From positions 23,855,564 through 23,919,563 of the forward strand of contig CM034595.1 in assembly GCA_020091685.1 (NCBI GenBank): a stretch of 64,000 nt of DNA, given 5' to 3'. A program made the translations under genes and the position numbers. The notes under the pieces are model-generated. The model was not told the origin of the DNA. It saw only the letters and a program-made list of their open reading frames with translations, and searched no databases. This DNA comes from Lutjanus erythropterus. Its lineage: Eukaryota > Chordata > Actinopteri > Lutjaniformes > Lutjanidae. Positions 55,500 to 64,000 of this stretch are shown here, in pieces; the first letter of the stretch is position 1; every line of letters starts with the position of its first letter.

Positions 55500-58440
55500 G
55501 CTTTTAGCTCCGGGTGGGCAGAAACTGGATCCACATGACACACTATCCTGGTTGTATATATAGCTGTTAATAGTCCTACTGAGACAAGTGGTGCCGACCA
55601 CAAGCTGCATGTTTGTAAGTGGAAATGAGGTTCCAAGAATTCTTGATAGAGCACCTGCAGATTGAAGGTGGAAGCTCCCAAAAGCAGAAAATCTCAATTA
55701 TTATTGTTGATATTGTGAAAATATAAATACCCACATATTTTAAGATGTTTTACCCGAAACCAGGCCTATTCAATTGGCTTTAATGACATCAGTCCAGGTT
55801 GGATTAACATAAATTTATGGGTGTTTACATTCTAAATTAGAAGATACACATGGACACTTACTATCTCAAAGTTGTAATTCATTCGTTAAGTCAGAGCAAA
55901 TTTTGATCGAAGGAATGAAAAAAGATGTTAAGGACAGCCTTGTGTCTACATAAACAACTACTTCTAGTACAAGTTCTTAATCTAGGATTACAAAGGCACA
56001 TTGATTTTTCCAGTTCTTTTTCTTTTCCAATTACACCTTCCTAAGTCCCGCCTACTTTTGCTCTTTGTTCAAAAAACAAGTGATACCTGACAAAGCTTGG
56101 TCAGCTTTCTTTTTTCCTGTTTATTGTACTTAGTTGCTGTCATCTATTCATAAGAAAACCAAATTCTGAAGATGGTTGAAAGATGTTGCTCAGGGACCTG
56201 TAAAAGTGACACATGATCACATATTAAGTTAGTTAATCTTGCAAAACATTAGCTAACTAGTTAGCTATCTAGCAAGCTAACAACTGATGTAGATTAGCTA
56301 GCTAGTTGGCTAGCTTTTAGTAGTTTTACTAACATTAACTATCAGGTGAGATGATTGGTGTGGATTAGCTACCTAGTTAGCTAGTGTTTTGCTAACATTA
56401 GCTAACTTTATGTCACTTTTACAGGTCTGGAAGGTCTTGGTCTCGACCGCATTTTAACTCTGTCTTGTTTTGGTCTTTGGCAAAGCGGATTTTTGGATTT
56501 TTGGATTTTTGGATTTTCAGATTTTATTTTAAGACCAGTTCAGACCATAACTGCTGGGATATCACTAAATCACCTATGTCAAGGGTCTGTAGCCTTTACT
56601 ATCAGACTCAGGACTACCCACGGGCAAAACTTAGAGGAACAGGAGCTGAGTCTGGCTGTCCTGCATTGAAAATATTCAGAAATTGAATATGTCTGGCCTA
56701 AACTGTGATAAGGAATGGTGCCTGTGTAGTAGATGACATGAGTTTGCTTTGGCAGCACTCCTTCTTAAATCTCTCATCGCTGTATCACTGTGGCTGTAAC
56801 CAGACTGCAGTAGGTATGATAATAGCGGGGCGAGGCTCTCCAGATAACTAATCCTCAGGGTTCAGGAGCACTGCTAGGAATCTCAGGCCCCTTGTCAAGG
56901 ATCTGACACCACTTCCCTCTGCCCTGAGTATCATGTCTTGTCTCTGAGGGGACTCCTACATCTTAATCCTCCCTGGAAAAATTCCCACTTCTTTCCCCAC
57001 CATCCCTTTGAGGTCGAGCAAAACCTGCCCAGTGGGCCATCAGGGACCAGAGCAGACCATGAGAGCATTTCTTAATTGTTCATGCAAAAACATGCATGAG
57101 GTACCAGATGGACCTATCAGGGGGAAAAAAATGATGAGCTCAGGTAGGGCAGTGGTCACAGAAAAGCATTCTGAATTAACTTTCAGCTGCTTTTCTCATT
57201 ATCCTGTTTGGCAAATACCACCCATCTGGCGCTACACATATATTTGCAAATATTATGAGCCTGAGGGTCTGACAGGGAAGGTCAAAGTCTTTTTAGGTTT
57301 ACAGCATCCAAAAGATTAGCTGAGAGACCTTGAGCTTCAGTAACTACTAGAAGCAATGTTTGTGTGTGTGATATAGCCCAGAGCTGGGAAATAATTACAG
57401 TAAGAGCACTTACACTTCTAAAGGCTTCTTTGTATGCTAGATTTCCCAAGAAAGTATTGTACTTTACTCTTAAACACTGACAGCTACAGTTACTTTTCAG
57501 TTTAAAATTTTACATAAAAAGCACATGATCAATTTATAACACGTAGTGCACTTATGTAGATTAAATTACCACAGCAGTACATAGACAGGATTGTGAGGGT
57601 TACATTAAAAAAATGAATTCGCCTGTTAAAAATTTAGCAAGTAAACCTCTTCCAAGAATCACAATATTACAGCAATGTAACCTGATTACTTTCAGTTACT
57701 TTTGGATTACCTCATTATCACATGGTGGAATGGTTTAGCCGATTCATCAGTAATAATTGACATTAAATGACAATAATGTTAATCATTTAATAAAGAGCAA
57801 AAGGGGCAATTCTTCATGCTGAATACTTATTTTTGATACTTTTAAGTATATTTTGTTGCTAATCCTTCTGTACTTTTACGTTAAGATAAAACAGACATGT
57901 TTTAAGAAAAAAAAAAAATTCTGATTTGAATAATAATTCATGCCTGAAATGTTTTTGTCCACATAAAAAGTTAAATGTTTTAACCTTGTTTTAAATTCTT
58001 AAAAGTAAATCTACCCATTCTCCCTTATCAAGAAAATTCAGAATTTATGAATATACAAATATTGCTAATTTCAAATATTTAACACCTTGACAATAAGATG
58101 CTTCTTGCTAAGTCTTCTCTCAGTGTTTGTGCACTGACAGGTTCAAATCCCACTTGTTTAAGTTGTATATTAGTCCATAAATGGCTCAGATTTAAGATGA
58201 GCACAGAGAAACTTTCCTCCTTCAGCTTATGAATGCGAAAACAGCTCTCTGAACTCTGCATATACATCATTCTGCACAGTGAAGGTCAAACATCCAAGTG
58301 AAGTAACTGTGAGAAAAAACTTTTTTGAGCAGAGGGGGGGCTTTAATTTTCAATACAGGACCTTTACTGAACCTATAATGGAATATTTAAAAATGTTTAA
58401 TGCTACTTTTACTTAAAAGACGTAAATGTAAGAATTTTTG
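55500..58440. other. Intergenic cacng6 / cacng8, mostly unrecognised
   Basis: No gene is supported. At 56240-56410 GTTAGCTA/TAGCTAAC words repeat with a duplicated GATTAGCTA.CTAGTT unit. At about 56486-56515 GGATTTTT repeats four times. An A run lies at 57907-57918. Confidence 0.45.
56240..56412. repeat. GTTAGCTAACTAG palindromic words, imperfect duplication
   Basis: ACATTAGCTAACTAGTTAGC near 56247 is followed by two similar blocks, GATTAGCTAGCTAGTTGGCT near 56291 and GATTAGCTACCTAGTTAGCT near 56363. These blocks are about 72 bases apart, which indicates a local duplication. Confidence 0.65.
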
Positions 58441-58620
58441 TTTAAAACATTCAGAATTTCTTCTAAATGTGTCCGGGGTGCACTCAGAGCTCAGTAGAAT
58501 TGCCTTTTCCTTTTATGCACCCCGGGCATGGAATGAGCTACAGAGGTCCTCTGGGGCCATTACCTTAGAAGCACTCCCTTCCTTGAATGCCTTTAAAGTT
58601 TTTTTTTATAAACTAGCCTG
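58440..58620 (+). pseudogene. 3' end of a LINE-like reverse transcriptase ORF
   Basis: In one open frame, about 58490-58620, the reading ELSRIAFSFYAPRAWNELQR and then SLNAFKVFFYKLA followed by a stop matches the last residues of LINE ORF2 proteins, which typically end with F.APR.WN.LP...SLN.FK. Only this C-terminal piece is left. The reverse transcriptase core is absent, so it is a 5'-truncated copy. Confidence 0.72.
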
Positions 58621-60540
58621 AAGGAAACATATTGCTGTTTTACATAGTCCTTGACTTGAGGTGGAATGTGTTATGGAGAGCACTGGCCAGCCCTGGATGC
58701 CTCTCGTCTTTTACTATTTCCCCTGTATTGATTTCAGTGGGCCATCTACGGGGGGCATTGGGGTTAATGCCCCCCACAAAGTAAAAGGTGTAAAAGACAC
58801 AGTTGTGAAATTACAACTGACTACAAATAAAGGTATAGCATATATGATTTACTTGATGATGCGTAGCGTGTGTTTTGTTGCATCTGTGTGTTACCGGTTG
58901 AGCAGCAGGAAGGTTTGGGTAACCTGTATATGTGATGCTGTCTAGCAGGTTTGTTGTGGGAAGTGTCAGTAAGTCTCTCCCTGCATGTGAGAAATAACAG
59001 CACAAAGCCACAGACAAGTGCTTTATGGTATTAGGGGTAGTTACATTATGTAAAGTGTGTAGTTGGCAGCAATAATAGCAACTGAGAGGCCGTGTGTTGT
59101 GTTCACTGTCACAGAGAGGGAAAAAAAAGTTACTACAATGTCTTCCTGCGTTCTTCAAAGCTGAGTTGGTCTGGACTGTGAAAAAACCTGTTAGCAGTAG
59201 TGTTGTCAAAAATTTCAATAACTATCAGTACTGGAAATTTGCAGTGCTTTCGATACTGTTTTTTTTTTTTTTTTGCAATATTGATACTCTAGTACCAACT
59301 GCATTTTGTTACTCTTTCTTCCCTCTGACAGCGAGTTGACACACACTGCTGCACTGCCATCATGGACCTGCCTCTTCTCACTTACTCACAGGTCTGTCTT
59401 CTTCTCGTCACTCGTTTCATGTTATAGCAAATTTTATGCCATCAGTAGTGGGTCAAATTTTTTCCAAAGGTAGTAAATATGACTATTTTTCAAGGTATTG
59501 CATCGAAATGAGTAATTCTAACACTAGTTAGACAAACAGTTTGACAAACAACAACATGTTGCCCAGCAGCAACAACAAGTGTATAGCCTGTGTAAGTGGA
59601 TGACTGATCACAGACACTGGAAGACTTCCATGTTCCTGCGCGATAAATAACAGTCTCCTCACTGCATGGTGTCATCCAACATTACCTATGCCCCCTGACT
59701 GTTTAACCCAAGTCAGTGCCCATCGTTGTTTTTATGTTCTAACATGTCAAATTGTTTTTTTTCATGTGAAACTACTAGTGCTGCCATTTTGAAAAGAAGT
59801 AATAGAGAAAGACACAATACCAGAGTTAACACTGCTGTTGCTTTCCACCGCTGGAGGCAGCTTCTGTTGAGTAAAGGGATGAAATTTGATATCGGGTAAG
59901 TAAACAGCTGCTAATGCTAACATTAGAATTTTAGCACAGCTTATAAAGATAATGTTATTTAATTTTATAATGTTATGACCAGAGGGACTGGGATGGGCAT
60001 GGACACCCCAACTTTTTTGCGATATGCTGCCCTCAAGTTGCTTATCATCCAGCAGTTATAGAGCAACATTACTGTTCATTTGGACTCATGTTCAGTATTC
60101 ATTCTTTATAAGCTCTGCTTTGGTATCCACCACGTCATGATGGATACATCTGTCTCTTAAATGCTCTACTGGGTTCATCAGCTAGTTGCACCTGTGTCTG
60201 TCTGCTGTGCACGGTAGGTTTATGGATCTTTTTGGATGAAAACAGCTGACTGCTGAGGCTGACAGTGTCACTGCGAGAGCAGTGAGACTGAATTAAAACA
60301 GGTACAGCCGGACAGCTAAACATGTTGCTGCAGAGTGTCACTTGACACTTTATCATGACAAAAATAGTGATTAGAGCCACTTTAAGCAACGTATTTGAAT
60401 ACTTCTTCCACCGCTGTTAGAGCCTGTCTACAGATATTCTTGGGGGAAACTCAAACACAGATATATGCTCACCCTGTACTTCAGAAGAGATCCCACTCTG
60501 CTCTCTTGGCAAAAAAGAAACAAAAGACAGCAGTCTGTGA
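58621..60540. other. Intergenic region with repeat fragments
   Basis: No gene supported. GTGTTGTCAAAAATTTCAAT near 59200 followed by CGATACTG and TTGATACTCTAGTACCAACT looks like a degraded fish MITE. GGGGGGCATTGGGGTTAATG and CCCCCCAC near 58750-58778 form a small hairpin. Confidence 0.4.
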
Positions 60541-62320
60541 ACATGTCTGTTATTGGTTTTTTTTATAAACTTCGTGCAATACAGTGTTTAAGTTTATCAC
60601 ACATTTAGATAAACCATAATCATTTGTCTAGATATATCTATTCTCAACTACATACTATTCATATTGCCCACATAAATGCTATCTGTGTGCAGTTTTTATC
60701 ACATTATTCTTTTTCTGAAATGAAATCAAAGAAATGAAAACGTATAGAATCTGGAAGCGTCTGGTAGTTTTTGTTTTGTTTCTTCATCTTATCATGTAGC
60801 GGCGTGTCCATGGTTTCGACCCGGATCTGCAGTCACTCGGGGCAGTTAGGAAGAGAGGGGGGGGGCAGGGCGAAGGGTGTTTAGATGTGTTTACATTCTC
60901 ATCAACATAAACAGGTCAGAGTTCAGACTCCGGAGTCGGCGGTCACAGGGGAAGCACAGTGAAAAGAATCTTTGGGGAGGTTTGGATGGTGAATCTGTTA
61001 TTGGTGTGATAAAGTAGGGCGACACTGATCCTGTGACCAAAGGAGGGGGGGTGGTGGGGGGCAGGGTGCAGGGTTTGGCAGATGAAACCACCCAACAAGA
61101 GTCCAGGGAACAAAACACTTTAGCCAAACCTGCCCAAAATGCATACCCAGTTTGAACAGTGGTCCCGAAAAAACATATCTATAGACTTTACAAATATATG
61201 TATATGCGTAATTACAATGTACATGTTATCTTTTCAAAAGTTTTCTCTGTAGTGTTTTTTAAACCCTCTCAACCCACATATACATATTGTATTTTTTTTG
61301 CCACTGAAAATGATGAGTTGCATGTCTCACTTTGGGACTCCTCATAGAAAAAAATGATTAGGTTTTTTGTTTTTCTGCTCAGGCTGTCATCTTTACCTGA
61401 ATCTGTACAAATGTATTATTCTATGTCTCTTTTTTCTGCTTTCCTCCGGTCAGAGGTTTCTGTTAATGCCCAAGAACAAACATCTTCAACACGACTATAG
61501 CTACAAGTACTACTGTTAACACTGATTAGAATGGAAACAAGACTAACAGAGGCCCATAGAAAACTCAGACTCATAATAATAACAATGAAGTTGGACATCT
61601 GTTTCAGTCACTCACATTATTGTTTTGCATTTCTTTCAGTATCAATATTGGAAGACAATTTACAGTATTCAAATCTGACTTCATGTTACAAATGAAAATT
61701 ATATAATGTGGGGGTTAAAAAATAAAATACAGGCCCTCATTCTCCCACATATTGTGCACACTCGTGCTTGACACTTTGACACAGTTACACACTGCAGCTC
61801 ACTGTCGGTCCCAGTGGCTCCGCATGGAAGAATTTCACAGTAAAAGTCGTCAAGATCTAAAATTAGCGTGAAAACAACATGAAAATTAAAAATTTCATTC
61901 CAAACTTATAAGTGTTTTGCAAATACGGCTAGCCTGTAATAACGCTAAGAATAATCACAACAACAATTTTTACATTAATGATGATCTGGTTAAATTAGCA
62001 GTAATATTGCACCAAAAAATATGTGAAACATTTTCATAATAGCCCAAGGTTAATTGCGTTTGATCATTAACAAAATAAATCATTTTCTAGCACATTAAAA
62101 TATCAAAATAGTTTTATTGTGAAAGTTCATTGTTGTTGTTATTATCGCTCTGTTATTACTCTTCTTCTTTTTGCTCTCAGTGAGATTGAGACTAAATAAC
62201 AGTGAACATGGAGGGAGCGATATCACATTTCATATCTGATTCCTCTAGCTTCCCTCCTTCATCACTACCCATCATGCTCCTCTCCCTTCCCTCTAACCTC
62301 CCCTCTCTCGAACTCTCCCT
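60541..62320 (-). other. Probable cacng8 3' UTR and downstream flank
   Basis: No coding exon on either strand. On the minus strand an AATAAA (plus-strand TTTATT at about 62113-62119) lies about 200 bases after the stop. A longer UTR toward 60550 is possible. A G-rich run is at about 60857-60868 and again near 61043-61062 on plus. Confidence 0.35.
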
Positions 62321-63120
62321 CTACACAGGCGTTGTCTTCCTATTGAGGGTGTTAGAGTTGCTCTCCCTGTCTCCCTTCAGCCTGTCCAGTGTCCCCATCC
62401 CTCGCTCCCTGTCTACTGTGGACGAGGTGAAGGGTGGAGGGCCCGAGCCCACCGAGTTGGGCATCGGCGCGTTGGAGTTGGAAGAATTTGAAGGGTTGTG
62501 GGACTTAAGCGAGGGAAGTGTACCACTCATCATCACCCCCCCACCTCCGCCTCCATCCTTTGGGAAGCAGTTGTGGAGCTGGTAGAGCGTGGCCCTGTCC
62601 ACCGTTCCATACATGGGCGGCAAACCCCCCAGCTTGGGGTCACGGGACAAGGTGTAGAGGGAGATGTCGCCTCCAGCCAGGGCCGTATGGGAGCGGGAGT
62701 GGGGGTTCGGTAAAGTGGACACTGAGATGGGCCCCTGGGAGAGCAGCGCAGAGGGGGGCAGGCCGAAGTTCTTGCCCCCACCTCCCCCTACGGGCGAGGG
62801 GTCTCGGGAGCGGGAGGGGTCGGTGGAGCGGGACGAGGAGCGGGAGGGACGGCGGAAGCGGTAGCTGGGCAGGCGGAGCATGGCGTGCGTGGTGCTCTTG
62901 AAGATGTCGGTGCGTGAGCGGCAGCGCAGCTCCTTGTTCTTCTCGATGTAGATGTTGACGGCCAGCACCCCCACCATCTCCGCCATGATGAAGGACAGGC
63001 CTCCGAAGTAGAAGGACCAACCGTAGGAGTACTGCCATTTCTTGTCCTCGTCCTTCTTTGGAGAGATGTCCCCCAGTGCTGCCGAGATGTACACGATCAC
63101 ACCAATGATGTTGCTCAGAC
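62321..63120 (-). CDS. cacng8: Calcium channel gamma-8 subunit (TARP gamma-8), last coding exon
   Basis: Only the last coding exon lies in the window. On the minus strand an acceptor (TGTCTTAG) precedes GTCTGAGC, and the frame runs to a TAG at 62321-62323, about 265 residues. It begins in TM3 ([20 protein letters not shown]). TM4 follows with [20 protein letters not shown]. Then comes a long cytoplasmic tail with [32 protein letters not shown], a Gly run, and TLNRKTTPV at the end. TTPV is the PDZ ligand that ties TARPs to PSD-95 at synapses. The Arg/Ser cluster and [10 protein letters not shown] end fit gamma-8, which traffics AMPA receptors in forebrain. Gamma-4 also ends TTPV, but the Gly-rich tail and the cacng6 neighbour favour gamma-8. 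Confidence 0.92.
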
Positions 63121-64000
63121 CTAAGACAGCACAGAAACACAGTATTTACAAAAGAGCTAAATAAAGTCAGACAGACCAACTTGCAGAACTAATAAACACA
63201 TTTGTTTGACTTGATGATTTGTGACACTCTCAATAAAGACAAATGGAATGACGAGACTTGCACGTAAAACCTTCTACTAAACTCACACAACAAGACACTC
63301 CCAAACAAAGCATAAAAACTGTTAGTGCAAGTAATATTCTCCAGAACATCTCACACAAGCAGACAAGTACATACTGTATCAACACTCACATACATCCATT
63401 CTTGAGGACTGGGACAAATCATGTCCTACAAAAAAACAAAAAAACAAAAAAAAAAACCTGGAAAAATATTAATACCAACACTCTAACTCAAGTTTTGGTG
63501 AAAATTTATTCTGTATTTTTATATATATACATATATATATATATATGAAATAGATGTAATTTGTCAAATGTTTTGGTTTGCTTTTTTTTCTAAACTTGCT
63601 CTGTGCCAGAAAACACACTTGTCACAGACAAGAATTCACAAATTTCAACAATTTAAAAATTTAAATCTGAAACTAATAACATCCATTGATAACAAGGGTA
63701 TAAAAATGTAATACTATAATCATGCTTGGTTTAAAATAAATTTTCATGAAAATCCTGGCCCTTTAAAGTTGTGTGAGAGATTTCTCTAAACTTTACCAGA
63801 TTTTGACAATCAGACGGAGCTTTTTTTTAAAACTTCTTGGTTTAAAAAAAAGGCAGGAATACTGCTCAAGCACTGATAAGCTTTTTATTTTTCAACAAAT
63901 TGATTAAATAATATTGCTATCAGATGTGTCTCAACCATAACATGCCAACTCTGTAGCCCTTCTAAATCAAATCTAAATAAGAATTATTCTTTAAAAACTT
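63121..64000 (-). other. cacng8 intron, upstream exons off the right edge
   Basis: The 880 bases to the window end are AT-rich intron. A TA microsatellite is at about 63521-63546. No TM1 or TM2 exon of cacng8 is present. Confidence 0.7.

Noticed and set aside
58079-58270. 63-codon minus-strand frame
   Set aside because: No domain recognised. It lies next to LINE-derived sequence and may be repeat-derived, but nothing supports a gene.
62202-62901. Plus-strand frames of 127 codons over cacng8
   Set aside because: They are antisense to the well-supported cacng8 tail exon. Their Pro, Gly and Ser runs come from the GC-rich tail coding sequence.
63258-63548. 96-codon plus-strand frame near the right edge
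   Set aside because: Lys/Asn/Ile-rich translation of AT-rich intron and a TA microsatellite.

Overview
The window reads as vertebrate nuclear DNA, most probably from a ray-finned (teleost) fish. Genes are split by GT-AG introns and intergenic DNA is AT-rich. Interspersed repeats are of kinds common in fish: Tc1-like elements, TTAA-bounded MITEs, hAT-like MITEs, LINE tails and microsatellites. Six protein-coding genes can be supported. For four of them the exons I assign join in one open frame from start to stop.

Layout. (1) 874-10780, plus: 22 exons of a JIP3/JIP4-like (MAPK8IP3/SPAG9 family) scaffold gene. The 5' exons lie beyond the left edge. (2) 12584-12913, minus: tmem238, tail-to-tail with gene 1. 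(3) 15451-17995, plus: ccdc106, seven coding exons, head-to-head with tmem238. (4) 22197-30190, plus: u2af2, the large U2AF splicing subunit, with a candidate 36-nt cassette exon at 25455-25490. (5) 44107-53233, plus: cacng6, four coding exons. (6) 62321-63120, minus: last coding exon of cacng8 (TARP gamma-8), tail-to-tail with cacng6; the rest lies off the right edge.

From memory, tmem238, ccdc106, u2af2, cacng6 and cacng8 all have human counterparts on chromosome 19q13.4, so this is an old conserved block. The JIP-like gene has no counterpart that I know of there. JIP3 and JIP4 lie in humans on 16p and 17q, which also carry CACNG paralogues. The gene is therefore a candidate third ohnologue of JIP3/JIP4 that mammals lost. 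This is the main biological point of the window.

The rest is repeats and regulatory or untranslated sequence. A Tc1-like transposon (6950-8276) sits inside an older TTAA-bounded element (6412-8358) within a JIP intron. A long foldback element occupies 9690-10421. The 14-kb u2af2-cacng6 interval holds two copies of a GCTGCAACTA-ended MITE, a deleted Tc1 relic, two palindromic elements and a tandem array. A repeat family shared by 2091-2294 and 53903-54019 was found by comparing the window with itself. No bacterial-style operon, CRISPR array, rRNA or tRNA was seen. No unprecedented molecular system was identified.
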